59,648 bases of DNA from an uncultured Bacilli bacterium (GTDB lineage: Bacteria > Bacillota_I > Bacilli_A > RF39 > UBA660), in the NCBI GenBank assembly GCA_934098525.1, contig CAKONZ010000009.1:1-59648 (forward strand), read 5' to 3'. Under the pieces are notes generated by a model that was given only the letters and a program-made list of their open reading frames with translations, searched no databases and was not told the origin of the DNA. Within the stretch, counting starts at the first letter, position 1; every line of letters begins with the position of its first letter. The position numbers and the translations under genes are program-made. Shown piece after piece: positions 1-7,428 of the stretch.

Positions 1-74
1 GTGGGTTTCTTTCCATTTTTTATCATACTATTAAAAATTTCTTTTTTTCTATTGACTTTTAATAGTTAGTCTCC

Positions 75-248
75 TTAACATTCATTGTTTTCTAGACAAG
101 TATTTAGTTCTTCTTTTATGTCTTCTACTAAATCTTTTTTGTCATAGTATTCATTTTTTAATATAGATATTCCTGTAAATGCCACTAATACTAGTAGTAT
201 TACTATTCCATATACAATTGTTGTTATTGCAAATCCTTTATTATTCAC
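75..248 (-). CDS. 57-aa class III pilin-like membrane peptide
   Basis: A short gene with a GTG start at 246-248, preceded by an AGGTGAT ribosome binding site and ending in TAA. The 57-residue product begins with NNKGFAITTIVYGIV, followed by a hydrophobic helix to about residue 30 and then a charged tail with two Cys. A Lys-Gly-Phe motif directly before a long hydrophobic helix is the layout of type IV prepilin-like signals, but the usual Glu at mature position 5 is absent. It may be a pseudopilin-like or simply a single-pass membrane protein. The stop codon overlaps an AAGGAG sequence, so another gene may follow off the window edge. The reading frame is well supported; the function is not. 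Confidence 0.6.
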   Translation of the reverse strand: MNNKGFAITTIVYGIVILLVLVAFTGISILKNEYYDKKDLVEDIKEELNTCLENNEC

Positions 249-290
249 TTTATCACCTATTTTCTATTTAATTATATCAAACAAATTATA

Positions 291-327
291 AAAAAGATAT
301 ATTTTGTGTTATAAAATATATCTTTTT
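291..327 (-). terminator. Terminator after ylbE
   Basis: A long AT stem (AAAAAGATATATTT paired with its complement) around a GTGTTAT loop overlaps the ylbE stop codon. It is followed on the minus strand by a run of six T. Confidence 0.7.
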
Positions 328-547
328 AGTTTAATATATCCATTATTCTTGACATCATATCTAATCCTTCTACTATTTTGTTTAGTTTGTCTTCTGGTCT
401 TAGTTTGTATTTTTCTTTCATTTTTGATTCAAATTCTTTTATGTATTTAGGATCTCTATTTAGATATTTATACCAATATGAGTTTTCTCTTAAGTATTTT
501 ATACTATTAGAATCACTTTTTATTTTGTATATTATTTCTTTTTGCAT
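326..547 (-). CDS. ylbE: YlbE-like protein
   Basis: A 73-residue protein of the YlbE-like family, small soluble proteins of unknown biochemical role found in sporulating Bacilli. The recognisable core is ENSYWYKYLNRDP (residues about 21-33), matching the PYWYRRLSRNP-type motif of Bacillus YlbE, followed by a charged helix and a Met-rich C-terminus. Its ATG overlaps the stop of ylbD (TAATG), implying translational coupling, and the ylbD-ylbE order is the same as in Bacillus subtilis. A strong hairpin ends the pair. Family assignment is by motif and synteny; no activity is known. Confidence 0.75.
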   Translation of the reverse strand: MQKEIIYKIKSDSNSIKYLRENSYWYKYLNRDPKYIKEFESKMKEKYKLRPEDKLNKIVEGLDMMSRIMDILN

Positions 548-906
548 TAGTCTTCAAAGTGTTTATGTATAGGACGAGGTTCATATTTTGTTTCTTTTAC
601 TTCTTCAGTATCGTCTTTTCTTACCATGTTTTGTAAGTAACCAATTCCTTTTTGTAATGAGCCTATTGTTTTTTGAACTTCTGTTAAATCTATTGCTTTT
701 ATACTTGCTAGTAAATCTTTTAATGAGAAGGTTTGGGCTGCTACTTTTGTTGTTTCTTTTGTTAAGTATTTATCCCATACGCTATTTCTTTCTCCATATA
801 GTTCATACATATTGTAAAAGTCTTGCCATGTCATTTCTTTATTTTTTACAAAGTTTGATAATGATGGTTTATCTTTTACAAATGATTTGAATGATTCTAA
901 AGACAT
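547..906 (-). CDS. ylbD: YlbD-like spore coat protein
   Basis: A 119-residue protein resembling YlbD, a putative spore coat protein of Bacillus. It starts with a short helical region (SFKSFVKDKPSLSNFV), then TWQDFYNMYELYGE, which parallels the TWQELFEEWYLLGE segment of YlbD, and ends in a charged, probably flexible tail. An in-frame GTG lies three codons upstream, but it sits inside the AGGTGAT ribosome binding site, so ATG at 904-906 is the better start. It is translationally coupled to ylbE by a TAATG overlap. With spoVS next door this suggests that the organism keeps at least part of a sporulation programme. Confidence 0.72.
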   Translation of the reverse strand: MSLESFKSFVKDKPSLSNFVKNKEMTWQDFYNMYELYGERNSVWDKYLTKETTKVAAQTFSLKDLLASIKAIDLTEVQKTIGSLQKGIGYLQNMVRKDDTEEVKETKYEPRPIHKHFED

Positions 907-950
907 AAATATCACCTGCTATATAATATGCTTTTTTTGTTTTTTTAATG

Positions 951-980
951 ATTAAAAAAACAAATAAGATGTCTTATTTG
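951..980 (-). terminator. Terminator after spoVS
   Basis: Hairpin CAAATAAGA/TCTTATTTG with a 2-nt gap, directly after the spoVS stop, followed on the minus strand by seven T. It separates spoVS from ylbD-ylbE. Confidence 0.75.
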
Positions 981-1241
981 TTATTTTGCTTCTACTATAA
1001 GTTTAATAGCTGTTCTTTCTTCTCCGTCTATTGATATGTCAGAGAATGCAGGTATACATACTAAATTTTTTCCAGATGGCGCCACAAACCCTCTAGCTAT
1101 GGCAATTGCTTTTATTGCTTGATTAAGTGCTCCAGCACCAATCGCTTGTATTTCTACACTTCCTTTTTCTCTAAATACATTCGCTAATGCTCCTGCTACT
1201 GAGTTTGGATTAGATTTTGATGAAACTTTAAGTGTTTCCAT
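981..1241 (-). CDS. spoVS: Stage V sporulation protein S
   Basis: At 86 residues it has exactly the length of Bacillus SpoVS. It carries the highly conserved Alba-like core, including VSSKSNPNSVAGALANV, EIQAIGAGALNQAIKA and IDGEERTAIKLIVE. SpoVS affects progression of sporulation and is a presumed nucleic-acid-binding regulator. The gene is monocistronic: it has an AAGGAA ribosome binding site ahead of its ATG and its own terminator. This is among the most confident assignments in the window. Confidence 0.95.
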   Translation of the reverse strand: METLKVSSKSNPNSVAGALANVFREKGSVEIQAIGAGALNQAIKAIAIARGFVAPSGKNLVCIPAFSDISIDGEERTAIKLIVEAK

Positions 1242-1305
1242 TGTTTTATCATTCCTTTCTTAATACATTAAAATTATATTAAGAAATATTTAAAAAAGAA
1301 CTTTT

Positions 1306-1785
1306 TTATTGAAAGTATTTTTGAAATAAATAACCATGTGATGCTAGAAATAAGTTTTGATTTATTAAAGAGTTAATTTCTTCTTTTGTCATCCAATAAA
1401 CACTATCAACTTCTTCTTTTTGAAGTTTTAATTCTTTTATATCTATATCTTTTTCTAATAAATATAAGTTGATTAGGCATGGTCTTTCTGGATGTTTTTC
1501 TAAAGATATTAGTTTGATATCATTTTTGTCTATGTTTAATCCTAGTTCTTCTTTTAGTTCTCTTATTATTGTAGTTAGTCCATCTTCATTATGAGTAACA
1601 TGTCCTCCTGTTGAGCTATAATGTGATTTTTTTTCTTTACTGGTTTTTTGTATTAAGTATTTTCCTTCTTTGTTTTTGATAAATGCTATACTTAACATTA
1701 TATTACCTTCTGTAAATTTTTTGTTTCTTTCGATAGTTTTTCCAATTTTGTTACCAATATCATCATATAAGTCTAATAGTTCCAT
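1306..1785 (-). CDS. Nudix hydrolase
   Basis: A 159-residue Nudix-family protein. The full Nudix box GX5EX7REUXEEXGU is present at about residues 61-83 (GHVTHNE, then RELKEELGL), which predicts a metal-dependent pyrophosphohydrolase for a nucleoside diphosphate-linked substrate. The N-terminal sequence (ELLDLYDDIGNKIGKTIER) resembles the isopentenyl-diphosphate isomerase-like and general NTP-hydrolase branch, but the substrate cannot be read from the sequence. The start is the only ATG near a TAAAGGAGAA ribosome binding site. It lies 10 nt downstream of the alpha/beta hydrolase gene and may share its transcript. Confidence 0.85.
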   Translation of the reverse strand: MELLDLYDDIGNKIGKTIERNKKFTEGNIMLSIAFIKNKEGKYLIQKTSKEKKSHYSSTGGHVTHNEDGLTTIIRELKEELGLNIDKNDIKLISLEKHPERPCLINLYLLEKDIDIKELKLQKEEVDSVYWMTKEEINSLINQNLFLASHGYLFQKYFQ

Positions 1786-1795
1786 ATTTTCTCCT

Positions 1796-2740
1796 TTAAA
1801 AATATTTTTTTATAAAATTATCTATTGTACTCCAGTATAGTTCTGGATTTACAAACGATGCTTTGGCGTGTTTTGCTCCTTCTATTATTAGTTTTTCTTT
1901 TTGTGATGGATAGGCATTATAAATTTTTTCCATCATATCAAATGGTACAAATTTATCTTCACTTCCATGGATAAATAGCATAGGAATATTTGCTTTTTTT
2001 ATTTGTTTGATACTGTCTGCATCTTTTAATATAAAGTTATTTTTTAGTTTTGAGATTATGTTGGCTGCTGACATGATTAATCTTGGTCTTAATTTAAAAA
2101 ATGTTTTTAATTGATGAGAAAATTCTTCCCATACTGAGGTATAACCACAATCTTCAATGGCAATTTTTACATTTTCTGGTAAGTTTTCTCCAGATGTCAT
2201 CATTACGGTTGCTGCTCCCATTGATACTCCATAAAGAATTATTTTGTTGTCTTTATGATGTTTATTTAGATATTTTATCCATTCGATTATATCTAGTCGA
2301 TCAGGCCAACCCATTCCTATATATTTACCTCCTGTTTTACCATGGGCTCTTAGTTCTGGTAATAATATATTGAAACCTCTTTCATAGAAGTTTTTTGAGG
2401 CATTTAGTAATTCTTTACCAGTACCAAAATAACCATGAATTATTATTACCCAGTTATTTGATTTTTTGTTAATTATTTTATAGGAGTGTAAATTTATTTT
2501 TTTATCTTTAGATTTTATATATACTTCTTTATATTTACTTTCTTTTTCAAACCATTTTATTGATTCATCATTTGCTAAGTAATTATTGTTATTTTTTTTC
2601 TTCTTTTTCTTTTTATTTAGTATGGTTTTTCTAAATTTTGGATTTAATGAAAAATGATAAAAATACCCTCCTACTCCAAAGTATCCGCATAATAATATTA
2701 TTAATATTGTTATTGATATTATTATAAGTATTTTTATCAT
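1796..2740 (-). CDS. Membrane-anchored alpha/beta hydrolase
   Basis: A 314-residue alpha/beta hydrolase with one N-terminal membrane helix (about residues 3-25), then an unusual Lys7-Asn4 low-complexity linker (about 43-54), then the hydrolase fold. The oxyanion region HGYFGTG, the nucleophile elbow GVSMGA (Ser), an acid in HGSEDKFVP and a His in GAKHAKA form a complete catalytic set. The arrangement resembles the YqkD/BAAT-type hydrolases of Bacilli, whose substrates are not known. The upstream ATP-grasp gene ends 14 nt before it, with an AGGAGACT site between, so the two are probably cotranscribed. Confidence 0.82.
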   Translation of the reverse strand: MIKILIIISITILIILLCGYFGVGGYFYHFSLNPKFRKTILNKKKKKKKNNNNYLANDESIKWFEKESKYKEVYIKSKDKKINLHSYKIINKKSNNWVIIIHGYFGTGKELLNASKNFYERGFNILLPELRAHGKTGGKYIGMGWPDRLDIIEWIKYLNKHHKDNKIILYGVSMGAATVMMTSGENLPENVKIAIEDCGYTSVWEEFSHQLKTFFKLRPRLIMSAANIISKLKNNFILKDADSIKQIKKANIPMLFIHGSEDKFVPFDMMEKIYNAYPSQKEKLIIEGAKHAKASFVNPELYWSTIDNFIKKYF

Positions 2741-2754
2741 TTAATTAGTCTCCT

Positions 2755-3657
2755 TTATTCAAACATTTTTAATATTGCTTTTTTATAGATGTTTTCTGCT
2801 ATTTCATAACCATTATTCATTTGTTTTATGAAGTTTTCCATCATTACTCCACTATTTGCTTCTAAGACTAGAAATTTATTGTCTTTAGTTTGGATAATGT
2901 CTATACTTGCAAATCTTATATTTATAGTATCTTTTACTTTAAATGACATTTGTATTATTTTATTTTTTATTGATTCTTTTTCTATATTTTCTGGTATTGC
3001 TCCAGAAGATAAGTTATGTTTAAAGTTATATACTATTTGTTCTCCTTTTTTTGGAACCATATATTTAGAATAATTTTTATTATAGAAACTTTCATTGGTA
3101 TTAAAATAATATGGATTAAATGTAGATAATAGTTCTTTTATATTACTTTTTCCATCACCAGTTATTATTGGGGCTATTTTTTTGTAAGAGTATAAGCATT
3201 CATCATCAAGTATTATACACCTATATTCTTGTTTTATTTCATAAAATGGACATATACTTAGTGAATAATTTGTTTTTAGTAATTGTTCAGCAAGTTTTTT
3301 TAATTCTTCTAGGTTATTTATATGATATACATCTTGTCCACATGTCCCATTATTTATTTTTAATACTACGTCTTTTTTGAATTCTTTAAAGTATTTTTCT
3401 ATTTTTTCTATATTTTCTTTAAAGATAATTCTATGTTCTATTACTTTTATTTTGTTTTTCTTTAATACTTCATATAGACCATATTTATCATCTGCTATGA
3501 GACTTGATGATTGATTGTTTAAACCAAATTTGTATCCATATATGTATCTTTTCTTTTTGTTTTTTTCAAGTTCTATTATCCAGTTATCTGATAGATAGTT
3601 TACTTTTATTTTTTGTTCTTTACATATTTTGTTTATTATTTTTTGCATTTCATTCAT
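2755..3657 (-). CDS. ATP-grasp ligase family protein
   Basis: A 300-residue protein with an ATP-grasp fold of the glutathione-synthetase/cyanophycin-synthetase type. Seen in order: VVLKINNGTCGQDVY (ATP-binding strand and glycine loop, about 96-110), EYRCIILDDECLYSYKKI (about 144-161), GDGKSNIKELL, and the metal-binding end FLVLEANSGVMMENF (about 264-278). Such enzymes join a carboxylate to an amine or thiol using ATP. Only the ligase half is present, without the GshA-like domain of GshF, so the substrates remain unknown. It heads a probable operon with the alpha/beta hydrolase and Nudix genes. Confidence 0.75.
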   Translation of the reverse strand: MNEMQKIINKICKEQKIKVNYLSDNWIIELEKNKKKRYIYGYKFGLNNQSSSLIADDKYGLYEVLKKNKIKVIEHRIIFKENIEKIEKYFKEFKKDVVLKINNGTCGQDVYHINNLEELKKLAEQLLKTNYSLSICPFYEIKQEYRCIILDDECLYSYKKIAPIITGDGKSNIKELLSTFNPYYFNTNESFYNKNYSKYMVPKKGEQIVYNFKHNLSSGAIPENIEKESIKNKIIQMSFKVKDTINIRFASIDIIQTKDNKFLVLEANSGVMMENFIKQMNNGYEIAENIYKKAILKMFE

Positions 3658-3676
3658 ATTTTTACCTCTTTCTAAT

Positions 3677-3700
3677 TAAAAAAAGAGCTATAATAGCTCT
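3677..3700 (-). terminator. Terminator after small membrane protein gene
   Basis: Hairpin AGAGCTA/TAGCTCT with a 3-nt loop overlaps the TAG stop at 3688, followed on the minus strand by an A-complement T-run. Confidence 0.7.
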
Positions 3701-4074
3701 ATATCATCATTGGTGTCACTTACATTATTTGCTACTACAACTTCTTTTATTTCTTCCTTTTTTAATGATTGATTGTCTACTATTTTGTTTTCTTCTATTA
3801 CTTGTGGATTGGAAATATTATCTACATTAGTAATATTATTTATAACGTTTTGATTTGGATATTCTTCTGGTTTGATCTGTTCTAATGGTTGTTCCAAATC
3901 AGTACCAATTTTTTCATTTTCATATGTTTCAACTTCTCTATTTACTACATTTGTATATTCGTTTTCATCAACTTTTTTGAATGCTATGCAACCAATTATT
4001 ATTGCAATGATTAAAAGTACTACACCGATTAAAATTAATATTCCTGGAAATTCGAAAAACATATTTATATTCAT
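3688..4074 (-). CDS. Single-pass membrane protein of unknown function
   Basis: 128 residues. An N-terminal membrane helix (ILILIGVVLLIIAIIIGCIA, about 12-31) is followed by a long acidic, Asn/Glu/Val-rich and probably disordered cytoplasmic or external tail. No catalytic motif or known domain is recognised. The ATG is preceded by GGAGATGATTCT, which supports the start, and a hairpin with a T-run overlaps the stop, so it is likely a single-gene transcript. Composition matches the neighbours. Confidence 0.65.
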   Translation of the reverse strand: MNINMFFEFPGILILIGVVLLIIAIIIGCIAFKKVDENEYTNVVNREVETYENEKIGTDLEQPLEQIKPEEYPNQNVINNITNVDNISNPQVIEENKIVDNQSLKKEEIKEVVVANNVSDTNDDIELL

Positions 4075-4171
4075 AGAATCATCTCCGTATCATATAATAT
4101 ATCTTAGCAAAAAATTTTGTTTTTGACAAGATTATCTATTAAATTTATATTAAATATGTTAACTATTATAA

Positions 4172-5440
4172 CTATTTTTTAGGATAAATTATTACAACAG
4201 CTTTATTTTCAAAGTTAAGCTTTTGTTTTATTTGTAAAAGTGTTGCAAATTTTAAGCTTTTTAAGTCTTCTATTTTATTGTTTTTAAATTCTTTATATTC
4301 TAATATATCTGAAGATATACTATCTGATAAAGCTCTTGGATCATCAGATATTTTTATTTCACTTGCTATCCATGTTTTTATTTTTCTTTTAAAATCTTCT
4401 TCTAGAAGTTTAGGATTTTTAGTAATTTCTAATATTTTTTCCGCTAGTTCTTTTGGTTTGTTTGTGTCTGCTAAGAAAGTTATTATATAGTGTTTGTCTG
4501 TATCATATATATAACTATTTGTATAACTATAAAGTGATTCATTGAATAGTTCTTCCATTACTTCAGATGTTTTTGATAATGATAAGGAGTTATACATATA
4601 CATATAATAATCTAAGTAATATTTATCTAGTTTTAAGTCTTTAAACACTTCTTTGTTTATTTTATATGATATAGCTAGTTTAGGAATAGAAGTTGTCATA
4701 TATAGTTCTTCATATTCTTTACTTACTTCATCTTTTTCTTCATATTCTATTTTTTCTATTTTTTCATTAGGATTTTTGTAATCTTTTAGTTCTTCTTTTA
4801 TTATTTCAATTGCTTTTGTTTCATCAAATGATCCTGATACTACTAAAAATAAGTTATCTGGTCTATAAAATGAATTGTAACATAATATTATGTCTTCTTT
4901 AGTAATATTTTTAATGCTATCAAGAGTTCCTATTACTTTGTTTTTATATGGATGAGATGAAAATGTGTTTTCATTGATTTTTTCTACTAAAACTCTATCT
5001 GGTTTATCTAAATACATTCTAGCTTCTTCTAGAATTATTCCTTTTTCTTTTTCTACACTTTTTTCATCTATATTTATTGTTTTTATCCAATTAAGTAAGT
5101 ATTTTAGGTTATCATAAAATTCATTGTTTCCAAAGAAATAGTATGATGTTGCATCCTGAGTAGTATAGGCATTTACATCAGTACCACTTTTAGCATAGAA
5201 AGTAAATGGGTTATCTTCTCTTTCAAATAGTTTATGTTCAAGAAAATGCGCTATTCCTTCAGGAGTATTATAAATTTTATTGTCTTTTTTGAAGGATATA
5301 TCATAAGAACCATAATCTACATATATACTAGCACTAAATGTTTTTTTATTTTCCATAGGCACTAAAAATATTTGCATATTGTTGTCTAATTTTTCATAAT
5401 ATACTTTTTCTTTAAAATTATTGATTTGTATTTGTTTCAT
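4172..5440 (-). CDS. ymfH: M16 family peptidase YmfH
   Basis: A 422-residue M16 (insulinase/pitrilysin-like) zinc peptidase. The inverted zinc motif HXXEH is intact as HFLEH near residue 66 (GIAHFLEHKLFE), with the downstream Glu expected in EKEKGIILEEARMY. In Bacilli this protein pairs with YmfF, and the pair has been linked to maturation of the EF-P modification (names such as 'EF-P 5-aminopentanol modification-associated'). Its ATG lies 23 nt inside the end of ymfF, so translation is coupled. It sits downstream of ftsK with the same order as the Bacillus spoIIIE-ymf cluster. Confidence 0.88.
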   Translation of the reverse strand: MKQIQINNFKEKVYYEKLDNNMQIFLVPMENKKTFSASIYVDYGSYDISFKKDNKIYNTPEGIAHFLEHKLFEREDNPFTFYAKSGTDVNAYTTQDATSYYFFGNNEFYDNLKYLLNWIKTINIDEKSVEKEKGIILEEARMYLDKPDRVLVEKINENTFSSHPYKNKVIGTLDSIKNITKEDIILCYNSFYRPDNLFLVVSGSFDETKAIEIIKEELKDYKNPNEKIEKIEYEEKDEVSKEYEELYMTTSIPKLAISYKINKEVFKDLKLDKYYLDYYMYMYNSLSLSKTSEVMEELFNESLYSYTNSYIYDTDKHYIITFLADTNKPKELAEKILEITKNPKLLEEDFKRKIKTWIASEIKISDDPRALSDSISSDILEYKEFKNNKIEDLKSLKFATLLQIKQKLNFENKAVVIIYPKK

Positions 5441-6698
5441 TTTTGCCCTCTTTTAGTAAATATATTGTATCTAAAGTAATTTTTTTAGCTACTTTTAATA
5501 TTTCTTCTCTTGTTATTTTTTCTATTATTTTTATTTGATTATCTATATTTTTACTTTTGAAGTATTTTTTATTGTAATTAAAATCTATAATTGATGATGG
5601 ATATTCTTCTGTTTCTTTTAAAGTACTTATGAATAATTGTTTAGCATTTTCTAGTTCTTTTTCTTCTATTAGGTTTTCTTTTAAGTTTTCTATTTCTTCA
5701 TTGATTGAAATTTTAACATCTTCATAATTTTTGGAGTTAATTCCTGCAAAGATTATAAGTGTATTATCTGAGTATTTATAAGATGAGTTAATTGAGTATG
5801 CAAATGATTTTTTTTCTCTTATGTTTTTAAATAGTCTTGATTCTGGTGAATTACCTAATATTATATTATATAGTATCATAGTATAATTTTTTTCTTTTTG
5901 AGTTAGATTTTTTAAGTTGTAATTTGTTGCAAATACTGATTGGTTAAAGGATGATTGTTCTATTACTTCTTGACAACTTTCTCTTTTGTTTTGATAGTTA
6001 TACTTTATGTCTAATAATGATTTATTTGCATTGTTAAATTTAAAGTTTTTGGTTATTATTGATTCGATTTCTTTTTGATTAAAGTCTCCGACAACATAGA
6101 AGTCAATATTGGCATTTTTGAAGAATTTTTTATAATATTCATAAAGATCTTTACTGGTTATTTTTTCTATGTCTTCTAAGTATCCAGCTTGTTTGTATGA
6201 TATGACTTCTTTTTCATTCATTAGTTCTTTTAATCTTTGAGATGCATAATATTTTGGATTTGTTAATGATCCTTTTATATCTATTATATTTTCTTCTTTA
6301 ATACGATTGAAGATTGTTTCATTAAACGCATCTTGTTCTATATTGGGATTATAGATTATTTCTTTTAGGAATTCTATTGATTCTTCTAACATTGATTCTT
6401 CTGTATATTTAGGATTTAACATTGAAAATGTTAATTTTGTTTGCATTGTTTTTCCTAATCTTTTGTTTGATGCTAAGAAGAATGCGTTATATAAGTCTTG
6501 TTTTTTTATATTCATTAATCTTAATGTATTGTATTTTTTAGTTGAAAATGACATGTTATCGATTAATAGGTTTGTTATTGTTATATCTTCTTTTTTTAGT
6601 TTTTTTGTTATGATTATTTCAAAAAAAAGGCTCTTAAATTTATCTGTTTTTATTAGATGTAAATTATAAGATCCTACTTCTATATTTTTTGTAACCAT
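5418..6698 (-). CDS. ymfF: M16-like protein YmfF
   Basis: A 426-residue M16-fold protein without an HXXEH zinc site; none is visible in the N-terminal half (SFSTKKYNTLRLMNIKKQ lies where the motif would be). It is therefore the non-catalytic partner of YmfH, as is usual for two-protein M16 systems. The N-terminal M16 fold and the C-terminal half (SPESRLFKNIREKKSFAYSINSSYKYS) are well conserved. The start is supported by AGGGGTGATAAT before the ATG. It overlaps ymfH by 23 nt and follows deoD by 20 nt. Confidence 0.85.
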   Translation of the reverse strand: MVTKNIEVGSYNLHLIKTDKFKSLFFEIIITKKLKKEDITITNLLIDNMSFSTKKYNTLRLMNIKKQDLYNAFFLASNKRLGKTMQTKLTFSMLNPKYTEESMLEESIEFLKEIIYNPNIEQDAFNETIFNRIKEENIIDIKGSLTNPKYYASQRLKELMNEKEVISYKQAGYLEDIEKITSKDLYEYYKKFFKNANIDFYVVGDFNQKEIESIITKNFKFNNANKSLLDIKYNYQNKRESCQEVIEQSSFNQSVFATNYNLKNLTQKEKNYTMILYNIILGNSPESRLFKNIREKKSFAYSINSSYKYSDNTLIIFAGINSKNYEDVKISINEEIENLKENLIEEKELENAKQLFISTLKETEEYPSSIIDFNYNKKYFKSKNIDNQIKIIEKITREEILKVAKKITLDTIYLLKEGKNETNTNQ

Positions 6699-6718
6699 AT
6701 TATCACCCCTTAAATAAA

Positions 6719-7414
6719 TTATAATGTTGATTCTAATGCTAATGTTATTGCTTCATCAAATGTTTGTTCTCTATCTTTTGATGATAAGCTTTCTTTTGTT
6801 ATTATGTTATCTGATACTGTTAAAATAGCTGCTGCTTGTTTATCAAATTTTTTTGCTATGTAAAATAATGCAAAGCATTCCATTTCTGCTACTAATGAAT
6901 AATTGTCTTTGACTCTTTGGTCTAATTCTTGATTATAGAAAACATCAGTAGTATGAACAGTTCCTATTTTAACATTTATGTTGTTTTTGTGAGCTGTATT
7001 AACAATCTTTTGACTTAGTAATACTGAACTTTTACAAGTATCCATTTTTTCGCCATTATATTCTTTGGCAAAGTTTGATAATGTGAAAGCTTTTTCTGCT
7101 ATAATGATATCTCTTACTTCAATTTCTTCATGATAGCTTCCACATGAACCTACTCTAATTATTTTTTTTACTCCATATTCTTTGAATAATTCATAAGCAT
7201 ATATTCCCATACTAGGACAACCCATTCCTGATGAAAATATTGTTACTTTATTATTCTTATAATACCCAGTATATGCAAGATTTAATCTAACATTATTAAC
7301 TAATTCTGGTTTTTCTAAGTATTTTTCAGCTATGTATTTTACTCTTAAGGGATCGCCTGGCATTATTACAATGTCTGCTATTTCATCTTTTCTAGCACCT
7401 ATATGTGGTGTCAT
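6719..7414 (-). CDS. deoD: Purine-nucleoside phosphorylase, DeoD type
   Basis: 231 residues, close to the usual length of about 235. It cleaves purine (deoxy)ribonucleosides with phosphate to the free base and (deoxy)ribose-1-phosphate. Motifs seen: MTPHIGA at the N-terminus, MPGDPLR (phosphate site), GMGCPSMGIYAYEL, IRVGSCGS, EMECFALF (ribose/base contacts, usually EMEAAALY) and LTVSDNI, with the catalytic Asp. It lies between ftsK and ymfF with short gaps, where Bacillus subtilis has other ymf genes, so it has probably been recruited into this operon. Confidence 0.93.
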   Translation of the reverse strand: MTPHIGARKDEIADIVIMPGDPLRVKYIAEKYLEKPELVNNVRLNLAYTGYYKNNKVTIFSSGMGCPSMGIYAYELFKEYGVKKIIRVGSCGSYHEEIEVRDIIIAEKAFTLSNFAKEYNGEKMDTCKSSVLLSQKIVNTAHKNNINVKIGTVHTTDVFYNQELDQRVKDNYSLVAEMECFALFYIAKKFDKQAAAILTVSDNIITKESLSSKDREQTFDEAITLALESTL

Positions 7415-7428
7415 AAAATCACTCCTTT

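Noticed and set aside
1..60. Minus-strand frame VNRKKEIFNSMIKNGKKP open to the window edge
   Set aside because: An AAGGAG site lies upstream but no start codon is in frame at a suitable distance; the ATG at 24-26 has no site. Too little sequence to call.
5418..6698. YmfF as an active protease
   Set aside because: No HXXEH or HXXEH-like zinc motif can be found in the expected region.
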